From contig NZ_NCSY01000002.1 of NCBI RefSeq assembly GCF_002156875.1, positions 496,001-560,000 on the forward strand: DNA of 64,000 nucleotides. Direction: 5' to 3'. Positions 46,710 through 58,109 of this stretch are shown here, piece after piece. The DNA comes from Bacillus sp. EAC (GTDB taxonomy: Bacteria; Bacillota; Bacilli; Bacillales; Bacillaceae_G). Position 1 is the stretch's first letter; each line of letters begins with the position of its first letter. The notes beneath the pieces were generated by a model. It did not search any database and was not told the origin of the DNA. It worked only from the letters and a program-made list of their open reading frames with translations. A program made the position numbers and the translations under genes.

Positions 46710-47246
46710 TTACATTGTAAATAGTAAAAAGATAATATAAAAAATAATTAAGCTCACCCCTGAATAAATAAAATAAGTAAGTTTTTTTAGGAAACCAATT
46801 ACGATCCATATAAGACAATTAGCGAATAATATACACCCTAATATGATTGGTGAAAGATTCGTAATCGATCCTACCCATTCTACTATCAATTCCAAGCAAA
46901 TAATTGCAATGACAACATAGGAAAAATGTCTCCAAATTAACTTTTTATAAGTCAAAAGCACTGAACTTATGATTAATAAAAGAAAAATAATTGGAAAAAT
47001 GAGTATTTGCAAATTTAAAGACAATTCTGTAAAATAAAGTAAATAGGTTACTAATGGAATGATAAAGAGTGGAATAACTCCTAGAAGTGCCCATAATTTA
47101 TGATAACCAAATTTATTTGAATTATCCTTAGATTCTCCTTCCGAATAGATACTTAATAAATAATTGCAGTATTGTTCAGGAAGCATACGATTTTCTTTCC
47201 AAAAATTTATTTCTTTTAAAATAATTTGTTTTCTTTGTGCATCCAT
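46710..47246 (-). CDS. Hypothetical membrane protein with N-terminal soluble domain
   Basis: The 178-residue protein has a soluble N-terminus of about 45 residues (MDAQRKQIILKEINFWKENRMLPEQYCNYLLSIY) followed by six hydrophobic segments. ATG at 47246 follows GGAGGATGC; 45 nt of open frame upstream are discarded. No function recognised. Single gene between cccA and sigA. Confidence 0.75.
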   Translation of the reverse strand: MDAQRKQIILKEINFWKENRMLPEQYCNYLLSIYSEGESKDNSNKFGYHKLWALLGVIPLFIIPLVTYLLYFTELSLNLQILIFPIIFLLLIISSVLLTYKKLIWRHFSYVVIAIICLELIVEWVGSITNLSPIILGCILFANCLIWIVIGFLKKLTYFIYSGVSLIIFYIIFLLFTM

Positions 47247-47412
47247 ATAGCATCCTCCAAGGATTAGCTTTAAAAATTTCTGAAAAATCACACTTTGTTA
47301 TCAGCATAGCATTTCCTAAGGATTTTGTGTATGGACATTCGATTTGTTTTGACAAAAAATTTAACATGTCAAATTTACTATTTAAACTGTTTTCATGTTT
47401 ACTCATACAAGA

Positions 47413-47445
47413 AAAAAAGTTTACCCATATGGATAAACTTTTATC
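47413..47445 (-). terminator. Terminator of the dnaG-sigA unit
   Basis: AAAAGTTTA..CCATATGG..TAAACTTTT forms a nearly palindromic stem, T-rich on the minus strand, directly after the sigA stop. Confidence 0.75.
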
Positions 47446-47449
47446 TATT

Positions 47450-48568
47450 TTATTCTAAGAAGTCTTTAAGACGTTTACTGCGGCTTGGGTGACGTAATTT
47501 ACGAAGTGCCTTTGCTTCGATTTGACGAATACGTTCTCTAGTTACACCAAAAACTTTACCAACTTCTTCTAAAGTACGAGTACGTCCATCATCTAAACCA
47601 AATCGTAAACGTAATACATTTTCTTCACGATCAGTAAGTGTATCAAGAACATCTTCAAGCTGTTCTTTTAACATTTCATAAGCAGCATGTTCTGCTGGAG
47701 AAGTAGCTTCTGAGTCTTCAATGAAATCACCTAAGTGTGAATCATCTTCTTCACCAATAGGAGTTTCAAGTGATACTGGCTCTTGAGCAATTTTTAAAAT
47801 CTCTCTTACCTTTTCTGGTGGTAAATCCATTTCTTCACCAATTTCTTCAGGAGATGGCTCACGACCTAAATCTTGAAGTAATTGACGTTGAACACGAATT
47901 AATTTATTAATTGTTTCAACCATATGAACTGGAATACGAATCGTTCTTGCTTGGTCAGCAATTGCACGTGTAATTGCTTGACGAATCCACCAAGTAGCAT
48001 ATGTACTAAATTTGTAGCCTTTTCGGTAATCAAATTTTTCTACAGCTTTGATTAATCCCATATTACCTTCTTGAATAAGATCAAGGAATAACATTCCACG
48101 CCCAACATAACGTTTTGCAATACTTACAACTAAACGTAAATTTGCTTCAGCTAGACGGCGTTTCGCTTCTTCATCGCCTTCTTCAATACGCTTTGCTAAA
48201 TTTATTTCGTCTTGTCCAGAAAGTAAGTCTACACGACCTATTTCTTTTAAGTACATACGTACTGGATCATTAATTTTCACACCAGGAGGAACACTTAAAT
48301 CATTTAAATCAAATTCCTCTTCTTTTTCTAATTGAGTACCTCTAGGCTCATCTTCAGCATCACCTACAATATCAATGCCTTGTTCACCTAATTGCTCATA
48401 GAATTCTTCTAGCTGATCTGAATCAATTTCAAATCCATTTAAGCGATCTGCAATTTCTTCATAAGTAATTACACCACGTTTTTTACTATTTTCAATTAAT
48501 TGTGCTTTTACCTGATCAAGTGTTACTTCTGTTTCAGTATCTTTAGAACGAGCCGATTTATCAGCCAT
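47450..48568 (-). CDS. sigA: RNA polymerase primary sigma factor SigA
   Basis: The 372-residue protein has region 1.1 (about 10-75), the 1.2/2 block with [56 protein letters not shown]-type sequence, region 3, and the region 4 helix-turn-helix [21 protein letters not shown]. It directs RNA polymerase to housekeeping promoters. ATG at 48568 follows GAAGGAGGGG. 29 bp after dnaG, same strand, as in the classic dnaG-sigA operon. Confidence 0.97.
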   Translation of the reverse strand: MADKSARSKDTETEVTLDQVKAQLIENSKKRGVITYEEIADRLNGFEIDSDQLEEFYEQLGEQGIDIVGDAEDEPRGTQLEKEEEFDLNDLSVPPGVKINDPVRMYLKEIGRVDLLSGQDEINLAKRIEEGDEEAKRRLAEANLRLVVSIAKRYVGRGMLFLDLIQEGNMGLIKAVEKFDYRKGYKFSTYATWWIRQAITRAIADQARTIRIPVHMVETINKLIRVQRQLLQDLGREPSPEEIGEEMDLPPEKVREILKIAQEPVSLETPIGEEDDSHLGDFIEDSEATSPAEHAAYEMLKEQLEDVLDTLTDREENVLRLRFGLDDGRTRTLEEVGKVFGVTRERIRQIEAKALRKLRHPSRSKRLKDFLE

Positions 48569-48597
48569 CTGTTCCCCTCCTTCGAAAAGTTCGCGAA

Positions 48598-50406
48598 TCA
48601 TTTAACATATTTCATACTAGACCTTAAATGCGTAATTTGTTGGAGTATAGTTGCAGCTTTTACAAAATCTCCTTCACGTTCAGCCTTTTTTAAGTCTATT
48701 TCTTTTTCACGGATACGTTGTTGCTTATCATAGTTGTTTAATGCTTCTAAATAATCCTTTAACTCTCGCTCAGTTAGTTCAGGTGCTATCTGTAAATTGA
48801 CAATTTTTGAAACTACTTCAAGTAACCTTTTTGAAGGAAGGTAATTCATAAATTTACTAATATTAGACTCATTGCCCTCTTCATAATAAGCATAAAGATG
48901 GATTATAATCTCGGAATAATCATTATTGTAGAATAGACCCTGATATTGCTGCCTTACCTTTTCAGTCACTTCCATACTATTTAACATATGTGCTAATAAT
49001 ATTTGCTCAGCACGAACGTGTGCAGGTAATAGTGTCTTAGTAGTAATATCGCGTTTGATATCAGTTTTTACTTCTGTTACATTTGATATACGATTTGCCT
49101 GATTACTATATTGTCCAAATTCCTTCTTAAGTACTTCAATTGAGATAGAAAACTCTTTTGAGAGTTGATTTAAGTAATAATCTTGTTCAATGAGTTGACT
49201 TAGTTTAGCAATTTCCTGTAGCATCTCTTTAATATACTGAAATTTTACAGTTTCATCTAAAAGATTTTTTCCTTTTCGATGATATTGCATTTTAAAACTC
49301 ATTAATGATACACTAGCTTCAATAATAGAGGTATTAAATTTTTCAGCACCAAATTGTTTTATGTATTCGTCTGGATCTAACCCATCTGGCATTTGCGCAA
49401 CCTTAATTGTGAATCCTTCTTTTTGAAGAATATTTGCAGCCTTTTCAGTTGCATGTATACCCGCCTGATCGGAGTCATAACAAATGATAATTTTATCAAC
49501 TGATGTCTTTAAAACTTTCGCTTGATCCTCTGTTAAAGAAGTTCCCATGGTAGCAACCGCATCATGTACACCAGCAGTAAATGCTGAGATAACATCTGCA
49601 AAACCTTCCATCAAGATTGCTCGGTTTTGCTTTCGCATGACGCTTTTAGCTTGATAGTAGTGATATAATAATTTACCTTTATGGAAGATTGTAGATTCCG
49701 GACTATTTAAATATTTTGGTGAACCTTCACCCATTATTCTTCCGCTAAATGCAACAATCTTACCTTGATGATTATGGATTGGAAAAATTATTCGATTACG
49801 AAATCGATCATAATAATTCCCATCACGCTCATTTCTCACAACCAGTCCAGCTTTTTCCATGATTGGCATGGAATAACCACGTTTTTCTAATACCTTTGTT
49901 ACAGCATCCCATGAGTCTAGAGCAACGCCTAACTCAAAATGTTTAATTTCATCTTTTGTTATGCCTCTATTGATTAGGTATTCTAACGCCTGTTTACCTT
50001 CTGCTGTGTTTAATAGCAAGTGATGATAATACTTTTTGACAAACTCATGAGCTTCATGCATTATTGCCTGCTCAGTAGATTGCGGATTTTTCACAGTGTC
50101 AATCGTATCTGAAGGTAGAGTGATATTTACTTTCTGTGCGAGCTGCTGAACAGATTCTTGAAAATTCAAACCTTCAAGCTGCATGATAAAGGAAATAGAG
50201 TTTCCACCAGCACCACAACCAAAACAATGGAAAATTTGTTTCTCAGGAGATACCGAAAAAGACGGTGTGCTTTCTCCATGAAATGGACATAGTCCAAAAT
50301 AGTTTCTTCCTTGTTTCTTCAAAGGAACATATTCACTCACTACATCAACTATGTCTATTGACTGACGAACCTGTTCAACAAGTTCATCGGGAATTCTGTT
50401 TCCCAT
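48598..50406 (-). CDS. dnaG: DNA primase
   Basis: The 602-residue primase has the N-terminal zinc ribbon ([13 protein letters not shown] with FHCFGCG), the TOPRIM core with [11 protein letters not shown] and ICYDSDQAG, and a C-terminal helicase-interaction domain. It lays down RNA primers at the fork. ATG at 50406 follows GGAGC; a longer frame adds 21 residues without a good site. Upstream gene of sigA. Confidence 0.96.
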   Translation of the reverse strand: MGNRIPDELVEQVRQSIDIVDVVSEYVPLKKQGRNYFGLCPFHGESTPSFSVSPEKQIFHCFGCGAGGNSISFIMQLEGLNFQESVQQLAQKVNITLPSDTIDTVKNPQSTEQAIMHEAHEFVKKYYHHLLLNTAEGKQALEYLINRGITKDEIKHFELGVALDSWDAVTKVLEKRGYSMPIMEKAGLVVRNERDGNYYDRFRNRIIFPIHNHQGKIVAFSGRIMGEGSPKYLNSPESTIFHKGKLLYHYYQAKSVMRKQNRAILMEGFADVISAFTAGVHDAVATMGTSLTEDQAKVLKTSVDKIIICYDSDQAGIHATEKAANILQKEGFTIKVAQMPDGLDPDEYIKQFGAEKFNTSIIEASVSLMSFKMQYHRKGKNLLDETVKFQYIKEMLQEIAKLSQLIEQDYYLNQLSKEFSISIEVLKKEFGQYSNQANRISNVTEVKTDIKRDITTKTLLPAHVRAEQILLAHMLNSMEVTEKVRQQYQGLFYNNDYSEIIIHLYAYYEEGNESNISKFMNYLPSKRLLEVVSKIVNLQIAPELTERELKDYLEALNNYDKQQRIREKEIDLKKAEREGDFVKAATILQQITHLRSSMKYVK

Positions 50407-50880
50407 ACTGACAGCTCCATATACTATTTTATTCGATAAAACTCGCTGTATTCCTTCAAGTTTCGACAACTATTTTCTCTTAGTTTTATTCTCTCATCGA
50501 ATTTACTCTTATCGAGCTTTAAAAGTAGTAATAATTATCTAACAAAAATTCTACAGTAGTTCATAAGCATTGCATTTAACTGCTAGTTTCGGTTTATTCC
50601 AAACCCATTTATTTATTGCTTATGATTAATTTCTACATGTCTTTTGTAATTCCTTCAAAACATGTATCGATTTATGTAGTTTTATTTCCTACTTGAAAAA
50701 ACTTGAATTATCTAGGAAGCACATATTCATAGTTTATTCGTAAGTATAAAAAGTTAAACCTATTATTAACTCTTTTCATACAATTTTTTATTATAATCTA
50801 TTTCATTATGGAAATCTAGCAATAAGCTTAAACAAATTATTATTTAAGTATTACGTTAATTGTTCTAAAAAATATGAAAA
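50407..50880. other. Intergenic stretch upstream of dnaG
   Basis: About 470 AT-rich bases without a gene, tRNA, repeat or recognised riboswitch. The dnaG-sigA promoters should be here, but I cannot choose one with confidence among many AT-rich hexamers. Confidence 0.5.
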
Positions 50881-50902
50881 CACATTAGAATTATCTAATG
50901 TG
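50868..50902 (-). terminator. Terminator of yqfL
   Basis: CACATTAGA and TCTAATGTG pair around ATTA, followed on the minus strand by TTTTC and a T-rich stretch. It overlaps the last codons of yqfL. Confidence 0.82.
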
Positions 50903-51703
50903 CTTGTTTTGATAATAATGGCTTAATATAACATTTGCTGATTCTTCAACCGCTTTACTAGAAACATCAACGATTTGACAACCAATTTTATTAACAACTG
51001 TATTAAAATGCTTTAATTCATCTTCAATTCGTGCAATATTAGCATAACTCGCACCATCATGAAGTCCCAAAGAAATTAGTCGTTCTTTTCGAATATGATT
51101 TAATTTTTCTGGAGAAATCATTAATCCGAAACAACGCTCTTTCGGAACTTTGTACAACTGCTCTGGTGGGTCCACCTCTGGAACTAAAGGTACGTTAGCT
51201 ACTTTGTAACCTTTATGTGCTAAATACTGTGATAGAGGTGTTTTAGAAGTCCTAGACACACCTATTAAAACGATATCAGCTTTTTCAATCCCTCTTGGAT
51301 CTCTACCATCGTCATATTTAACTGCAAATTCAATTGCTTCAATTCGTTGGAAATAATCTTCATCGAGCTTTCGAACAACACCAGGTTCGTTCCTTGGCTC
51401 TAGCTTATTAATCGATGCAAGTGTATCAATTAGTGGCCCGATTAAATCATAAGCGATGATACCTGCCGTTTGAGCTTCTTTAAGAATTGCTTCTCTCATA
51501 TCTGGTTTTACTAAAGTAAATACAATAATTCCATTATTCTCTTTTGCTACTTGAACGATTTCAATAAGTGTTGCTACATCTTCTACATAAGGTACCCGTC
51601 TAATTTCTAACTTTTGATGAAATTGACTTATCGCAGCCTTAACCACATGTTCTGCAGTTTCTCCAACAGAATCAGATACAACATAAACGATTGAATTGCC
51701 CAT
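50891..51703 (-). CDS. yqfL: Pyruvate, phosphate dikinase regulatory protein family (YqfL)
   Basis: The 270-residue DUF299 protein has [15 protein letters not shown] at the N-terminus and the P-loop-like [29 protein letters not shown]. Relatives are bifunctional ADP-dependent kinases/phosphorylases acting on PPDK or PEP synthase; in B. subtilis YqfL is linked to CcpN signalling. ATG follows AGAGGTG. 20 bp after ccpN, same strand, so one operon. Confidence 0.92.
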   Translation of the reverse strand: MGNSIVYVVSDSVGETAEHVVKAAISQFHQKLEIRRVPYVEDVATLIEIVQVAKENNGIIVFTLVKPDMREAILKEAQTAGIIAYDLIGPLIDTLASINKLEPRNEPGVVRKLDEDYFQRIEAIEFAVKYDDGRDPRGIEKADIVLIGVSRTSKTPLSQYLAHKGYKVANVPLVPEVDPPEQLYKVPKERCFGLMISPEKLNHIRKERLISLGLHDGASYANIARIEDELKHFNTVVNKIGCQIVDVSSKAVEESANVILSHYYQNKHIR

Positions 51704-51723
51704 ATGTTCACCTCTTAACTTTA

Positions 51724-52353
51724 CTAAAACATATCATTGTTCATTATGTCTACTATCGCGCGAGTAAAATTTGTTTTTGTAAATCGGCCAATGACCTCAA
51801 GTCCATGTTCACTCTCACGTACTACAGGGACCGCGTCAATTTGTTTTTCAATTAAACTCTTTGCTACACTATGAATTGTATCATCTTTATAGCAAATTGT
51901 AATGTTTGGCATTCTAGTCATGATAATATCTACTGGTAAGGTATGCAGATCCTTATTACCAATACTTGCTCTCAGTAAATCTTTTCTAGATAAAACCCCT
52001 GTTAAGACAGAGTTTTGATCAACTACAAACAGTGTTCCTACGTCCTCAAGGAACATTGTAACGATCGCATCATAAACTGAAGAACTCCGATCAACAACTA
52101 CTGGTATAGCCTGAAAATCTTTAACTGTAAGTTTTTTGATTTTCTCAATGATTTGTGCCCCGCTCGTTCTTCCTGTGTAATAATAACCTACTCGAGGTCT
52201 AGCCTCTAAAAATCCAGTCATTGTAAGAATAGCTAAATCTGGGCGAAGTGTAGCTCGAGTTAATGCTAATTTATCTGCTATATGTTCTCCGGTTATTGGT
52301 CCATTTGATTTAACAATTTCAAGAATTTGAGTTTGTCTTTTTGTCAGTTCTAT
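51724..52353 (-). CDS. ccpN: CcpN, gluconeogenesis repressor (non-canonical start or frameshift)
   Basis: The 209-residue frame holds an N-terminal winged helix ([37 protein letters not shown]) and two CBS domains ([43 protein letters not shown]). CcpN represses gapB and pckA on glucose. The first ATG (52221) would remove the DNA-binding domain. The frame is closed upstream by TGA at 52360-52362, and no ATG, GTG or TTG lies between; an AUA at 52353, 6 nt after GGGGTGA, is the best start. A GTG at 52363 would fit if one A of the A5 run were absent. Confidence 0.85.
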   Translation of the reverse strand: MELTKRQTQILEIVKSNGPITGEHIADKLALTRATLRPDLAILTMTGFLEARPRVGYYYTGRTSGAQIIEKIKKLTVKDFQAIPVVVDRSSSVYDAIVTMFLEDVGTLFVVDQNSVLTGVLSRKDLLRASIGNKDLHTLPVDIIMTRMPNITICYKDDTIHSVAKSLIEKQIDAVPVVRESEHGLEVIGRFTKTNFTRAIVDIMNNDMF

Positions 52354-52400
52354 TTTTCCTCACCCCTAACGATCCAATATGTTATACTCTCTAATTAAAT

Positions 52401-52429
52401 ATTATATACTATTTTTACAATTTACAAAA
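52401..52429 (-). promoter_or_regulatory. Candidate promoter of ccpN-yqfL
   Basis: A perfect TATAAT (52401-52406, minus strand) lies 17 bp after a weak TTTTGT. It is about 48 bp before the proposed ccpN start and follows the recO terminator. Confidence 0.45.
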
Positions 52430-52430
52430 C

Positions 52431-52465
52431 AAAGAAGGAAATAGTTAGCCTATTTCCTTCTTTAG
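52431..52465. terminator. Terminator between recO and ccpN
   Basis: A perfect 14-bp stem AAAGAAGGAAATAG/CTATTTCCTTCTTT with a 5-nt loop separates recO from ccpN. Confidence 0.9.
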
Positions 52466-53247
52466 GTTTCTGAATTTTTATCTGATTTCAAAAAATTATC
52501 CATAACTTTTAACTGATCTAAAAATTTACGAGCTTTTAAATAAATACCACTGTACTCATCGTAATAAGAAAATAATATTTGTTGTAAGTTTTTTTTCGTT
52601 TGGTCACTAACTTCTATTTTACCAAGTCGATTTACATCAAAATGATAAAACAATCTCATTAGTTTTACCGACTTCTCACTTACAGGGTATGCATAAGGAT
52701 CAGTATGTTTACATCGTTGACATAAAAACCCACCTTCTTTGACTGAAAAGGCAACAAATACATTTTCATTTGCACTACATCGACAATTAATACAATTATC
52801 AAAGAATGGAGGATAACCAAGAACAGGTATCATTTTTGTCATAAATAAGTAAGCTAAGACCTCTGCGTCTGCTCCTTCATTCATATGCTGAAGAAGTTGT
52901 AAAACTAGCTCGAATAAATAAGGATTATTCTTTTTTTCATCAATGGCTTTGTCAGTAAGTTCAACAATAATAGAGGCATAAGAAGTTGCGAATAAATCGC
53001 CCCTTACATCTCGAAAAGAGTCAATTAGTTCGCCCTGACTTAACGTCCCTAACCCAGAACCCTTTTGAATTAAAAATGAACCATATGTAAAGAGTTGTGT
53101 AACAGAAGCAAGTCGACTATTAGTCTTCTTCGCTCCTCTTGCCACAACTCCAATCTTGCCTAATTCTCTTGTTAAGAGAGTTATGATTACATTTGATTCA
53201 CCATAAGGATTTGCACGTAAAACAATTCCTTCTACACGTTGCAACAA
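52462..53247 (-). CDS. recO: DNA repair protein RecO
   Basis: The 261-residue protein has the N-terminal OB fold ([27 protein letters not shown]), helical middle, and zinc-finger cysteines in NCINCRCS and FLCQRC. It mediates RecA loading with RecR. The start is the first of two adjacent TTG codons, after GGTGAG. Order yqzL-recO follows B. subtilis, but glyQS, expected downstream, is missing. Confidence 0.93.
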   Translation of the reverse strand: MLQRVEGIVLRANPYGESNVIITLLTRELGKIGVVARGAKKTNSRLASVTQLFTYGSFLIQKGSGLGTLSQGELIDSFRDVRGDLFATSYASIIVELTDKAIDEKKNNPYLFELVLQLLQHMNEGADAEVLAYLFMTKMIPVLGYPPFFDNCINCRCSANENVFVAFSVKEGGFLCQRCKHTDPYAYPVSEKSVKLMRLFYHFDVNRLGKIEVSDQTKKNLQQILFSYYDEYSGIYLKARKFLDQLKVMDNFLKSDKNSET

Positions 53248-53275
53248 TACAACTCACCATCCGTTTGGATGAAGG

Positions 53276-53419
53276 TCAAGTATGTAGGGAATCAATATCA
53301 GCTATTTCTTCTTCAATGTAACTTTTCTGATCCACATGTTCCTGTTCAAGCTTCTTAAACAATAAATATGTCTCAACATTTCCAGTTTTAGAAAAGACAT
53401 CCCAGGTAAAATTCAACAT
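53276..53419 (-). CDS. yqzL: YqzL family small protein
   Basis: Forty-seven residues: MLNFTWDVFSKTGNVETYLL followed by a Glu/Asp-rich tail. The N-terminus is the YqzL signature. ATG at 53419 follows GAAAGGTGG. It stands between era and recO, the known place of yqzL. Function unknown. Too short to stand out as an open frame, but clear from motif and context. Confidence 0.85.
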   Translation of the reverse strand: MLNFTWDVFSKTGNVETYLLFKKLEQEHVDQKSYIEEEIADIDSLHT

Positions 53420-53735
53420 TGAGAAACCACCTTTCAAGAATAGCTACAACTCATTGCTCATTACCTATAGCCAATTACATTACTTTCCCTGCTTACTTAT
53501 AATGTGACCTTCTCTCCCCTTTTTCATGTGTATAAAATTTAATAAAAAAATAAATAAAAAGCTTGCAAATCTCCAATAAATATGAAAATAATTCTTTGAT
53601 AGCGCAAGTATATACTGAGTACTAGTTACTTATTTCTATCAGAGTCTTCCTACTCTTAAGTGCTTGTCCAACTTTGAATCAAATAAGGAGTCTATTTCAC
53701 TCTTTATTATCCCCGAATAGATTAAAACAGCTGAT
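53420..53735. other. Intergenic stretch between yqzL and era
   Basis: About 316 AT-rich bases without a gene. I looked for a T-box leader (conserved GGGTGGAACCGCG) and saw none. Confidence 0.5.
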
Positions 53736-55062
<1,327 letters not shown>

Positions 55063-55081
55063 TTACGAAAGTGGGGTCTTA

Positions 55082-55459
55082 TTAACGTAGTATAGTAAAA
55101 TATGGAAAAAATAGCAAAACACCAATAATTAGAGACACAATGGCTGCGACTAACACTGCCCCTGCTGCTACATCTTTTGCTTTTTTAGCTAATGGATGTA
55201 TCTCTGGGGAAGCCAAATCTACAACTGCTTCGATTGAAGAATTTATAAGTTCAAGAGAAATAACAAGAGCTATGATTAGTAGAAGAACTAACCAATCTGT
55301 GCGACTAATATTTAAATAAATGGCTAAGGAAATAGCAATTATAGTCGCAAATAAGTGAATTTTAATATTTCTTTCATATCTTATAACAGTCCAAATACCA
55401 CTGAATGCAAATCCAAAAGACTTAAGTAATGAGGCCCCTTTAAAGTCTTTCAAGTCCAT
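55082..55459 (-). CDS. dgkA: Undecaprenol/diacylglycerol kinase
   Basis: The 125-residue protein has three membrane helices (about 34-52, 55-75, 97-118) and the DgkA signature ELINSSIEAVVDL. In Gram-positives it phosphorylates undecaprenol for wall synthesis. ATG at 55459 lies inside the end of ybeY (20-nt overlap); its ribosome-binding site (AAAGGAAA) is rather distant, so coupled translation is likely. Confidence 0.93.
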   Translation of the reverse strand: MDLKDFKGASLLKSFGFAFSGIWTVIRYERNIKIHLFATIIAISLAIYLNISRTDWLVLLLIIALVISLELINSSIEAVVDLASPEIHPLAKKAKDVAAGAVLVAAIVSLIIGVLLFFPYFTILR

Positions 55460-55916
55460 ATTTTTCTAAAATTTCCTTTTGTTTTGTAAACATTATTTTT
55501 TCATCAGCTTCATTCATATGGTCATATCCAAGTAAGTGTAGGCAGCCATGAACTGCTAAAAATCCTAACTCACGACGGAACGAATGCCCATATTCCTCCG
55601 CCTGACTTTTTGTTGTTGGAATCGAAATGACAATATCCCCTAAAGTTCTAGGTAAATCCACTCCAATAATTTCGATTTCACCTTCACCTAGTTCTTCCAA
55701 CGGGAAAGATATTACATCAGTAGCACGATCTTTTTCACGATACTGTTTATTTATTTCATGAATTTTCTCATCATCAACAAATGAGATTGAAATCTCAACT
55801 TCCCCAGTTACACCTTCATACTCAAGTGCACATTCAATTAAACCTTGCAAATCAGATTGTTGTTCTTCTGATACCTCGTTTGTTTCATCAATAAAATCGA
55901 TTTCTAGTTGAATCAT
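55440..55916 (-). CDS. ybeY: Endoribonuclease YbeY (16S rRNA maturation)
   Basis: The 158-residue enzyme has the zinc motif HGCLHLLGYDH near residue 120 and DRATDVISFPL. It acts in 16S rRNA 3'-end processing and ribosome quality control. ATG after AAGGTGAG. 10 bp downstream of pgpH, overlapping dgkA. Confidence 0.95.
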   Translation of the reverse strand: MIQLEIDFIDETNEVSEEQQSDLQGLIECALEYEGVTGEVEISISFVDDEKIHEINKQYREKDRATDVISFPLEELGEGEIEIIGVDLPRTLGDIVISIPTTKSQAEEYGHSFRRELGFLAVHGCLHLLGYDHMNEADEKIMFTKQKEILEKYGLERL

Positions 55917-55925
55917 TTTCTCACC

Positions 55926-58031
55926 TTATCTTTCATCAGGATACTGTATTCTTGAATGAAATGTCCCTTGAAGCGTTTCACATAATGATTTTTCAATTAT
56001 ATGTAATTCTTTTAAATTTAAGTCACACATACCAAACTGTCCATCATTTAGCCTGTCATTCATAATTGATGAAACTAGTTCTTCAATTTTTTCCATATCT
56101 GGATCTTTTAACGAACGAACGGCTGCTTCTACACTATCTGCAATACCAACAATTGCCGATTCTTTTGTATGAGCTTTAGGTCCTGGGTAACGGAAATCAA
56201 TTTCCTTTACTTCTGGATTTGATTCTTTTTCCTTGTAATAAAAAAACTTCAATAAAGTTGTACCATGATGTTCAGCAGCGATATCAATTATATCTTTTGG
56301 TAAATTATATTTTTTTAGTATTTTCACACCATCACTTACATGCTTTAAAATAATATTTTTACTTTGGATCGGTTTAATTCTGTCATGCGGATTGTGGCCA
56401 CCCATTTGATTTTCAATAAAAAATCCTGGATTATTTGTTTTACCTATATCATGGTAATAAGCCCCAACTCTTGCTAATAAACCATTTGCACCAATTGCTT
56501 CACAAGCACCTTCAGCTAAGTTCGCGACCATAATGCTATGATGATAAGTTCCTGGTGCTTCTAATAAAATTTTTCGTAATAACGGATGATTAGGACTACC
56601 GAGTTCCATTAATTTAAAAGAAGATACCATACCAAATGAATCCTCGACAAAAGGCAATATCCCCATTGTAATAACACTCGAAAGCACACCAGATGTAAGT
56701 CCCATTAATAAATAAATACCAATTTCAACAGGAGAGTACTGTCCGTTCCGAATAAGAATTAAAGCTGACAATGTTACTATATTTACTAACGAAATTAAGA
56801 CACCTGCTTGAATGATCATCGATCTTTTGTTTCGTTCTTCACCTAAAAATAATACTGCGATCGAACTAAATAAAATATAGATTCCTGTTGTGTAATTAAT
56901 GGCACCATTTACCTCAGCATTAAACATAATACTTCCGCTAATCGAAAAAATAATCGCAGTTACCATTAAATAGCGATTCCCTAACAAAAACTTAATTAAT
57001 AATGTACCAATCGCTACTGGTGCTACATAGACTAGCCCCGAAAATTCGATTTTCTGGAACAAACTTACTATTTTTAAAATTAAAAGAGTAAAAATTACAA
57101 TACCATAATAAGCAACAATATAATTATTATCTTTTTCTTTTAACGATTCAGTTTGTTTCAAAACAAAGTATAAAAGTACTCCGATTAACAAAATTAATCC
57201 AATATAAGGCTGCATGGATTGATTACTCTTAAGTAATCCAACTAGCTTTAATTGATCATATTTTTCTTTTGTTATTGTCTCTCCTACTTTTACAAGTACT
57301 TGCCCTTGTAAAATATAGACACTATCTACACTTTCACTCTCAATACGCTTTCGTTCTTTTGTATCTTGTGCATCAAAAAAGTAGTTTGGCACAATCGAAA
57401 ACTCACCGATTTTTATCATCGCATCTCTTAGAGCTGGATTCACACTCACATAAGAGAGTTCTGTTCTTAATCTTCCTCGTGCTTCTTCAATTTGATTCGT
57501 TGTAATTTCATCGGACATTACATTATTGATGGCTGTATTTAAAGAAGCTTTCGTGATATTAAGCTGTTCAAGTGAAGATTTAACTAAAGCACTTAAGACA
57601 TTATCTTCAAAGTTTTTACGAATATCTTCAGGAAGTCGGTCTTTAACCTCACTAATCTCTTTATTAATTAATGCTTGTCCATTTACTGTTGCACCTTTTT
57701 TTTCGTTTTCACTTTTAACTTCAGTCACTATATCAAAGATTGAATTTACGATATCTATTCTGTTTTGAGTAAAGTTTTCCTCATATTTATAAACATCTTC
57801 CACTCTTGCTGCAGCTTCTTGTCTTTTCTTATATGTAGCAGCCTTGTCCTCAATCGTTATCGGAGAATAGATTGTCTGATCAGCAATTGATAAAAGTTGA
57901 ATATCGTATTTTACAGGTCTAACATGACTAATTAAAAGAAGAAAACTTGTTAAGCCCAATGTAATGATACAAAATAAAATGACAAGTGATTGACTCTTAA
58001 ATCTTTGTAGTAATGCTTGCAATTTATTCAT
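55926..58031 (-). CDS. pgpH: 7TM-HD cyclic-di-AMP phosphodiesterase PgpH
   Basis: The 701-residue protein has an N-terminal helix, an extracellular 7TMR-HDED domain (about 45-275), seven membrane helices (about 280-460), and a cytosolic HD domain with HHSIMVANLAEGA, YYHDIGKTNN and DRIKPIQSKNIILKHVSDG. It hydrolyses c-di-AMP. ATG follows AAGGGGG. A terminator-like hairpin separates it from phoH. Confidence 0.93.
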   Translation of the reverse strand: MNKLQALLQRFKSQSLVILFCIITLGLTSFLLLISHVRPVKYDIQLLSIADQTIYSPITIEDKAATYKKRQEAAARVEDVYKYEENFTQNRIDIVNSIFDIVTEVKSENEKKGATVNGQALINKEISEVKDRLPEDIRKNFEDNVLSALVKSSLEQLNITKASLNTAINNVMSDEITTNQIEEARGRLRTELSYVSVNPALRDAMIKIGEFSIVPNYFFDAQDTKERKRIESESVDSVYILQGQVLVKVGETITKEKYDQLKLVGLLKSNQSMQPYIGLILLIGVLLYFVLKQTESLKEKDNNYIVAYYGIVIFTLLILKIVSLFQKIEFSGLVYVAPVAIGTLLIKFLLGNRYLMVTAIIFSISGSIMFNAEVNGAINYTTGIYILFSSIAVLFLGEERNKRSMIIQAGVLISLVNIVTLSALILIRNGQYSPVEIGIYLLMGLTSGVLSSVITMGILPFVEDSFGMVSSFKLMELGSPNHPLLRKILLEAPGTYHHSIMVANLAEGACEAIGANGLLARVGAYYHDIGKTNNPGFFIENQMGGHNPHDRIKPIQSKNIILKHVSDGVKILKKYNLPKDIIDIAAEHHGTTLLKFFYYKEKESNPEVKEIDFRYPGPKAHTKESAIVGIADSVEAAVRSLKDPDMEKIEELVSSIMNDRLNDGQFGMCDLNLKELHIIEKSLCETLQGTFHSRIQYPDER

Positions 58032-58070
58032 TGTTTCCCCCTTACTAGTAATGCACCTAGCGATAAAATA

Positions 58071-58101
58071 CGAAATGACCCTATCAAATTAAAGTAGGGT
58101 C
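58071..58101 (-). terminator. Terminator-like hairpin between phoH and pgpH
   Basis: TGACCCTA and TAGGGTCA pair around an 11-nt loop; the tail TTTCGTATTTT is moderately T-rich on the minus strand. Confidence 0.6.
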
Positions 58102-58109
58102 ACTACGAA

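Noticed and set aside
47176-47406. A 76-codon minus-strand frame overlapping the start of the membrane protein gene upstream of cccA.
   Set aside because: No ribosome-binding site and it overlaps, in another frame, a gene with a clear GGAGG signal.
53420-53735. A glycine T-box leader left behind after loss of glyQS.
   Set aside because: The conserved T-box sequence is not found here, nor in the recO-ccpN gap.
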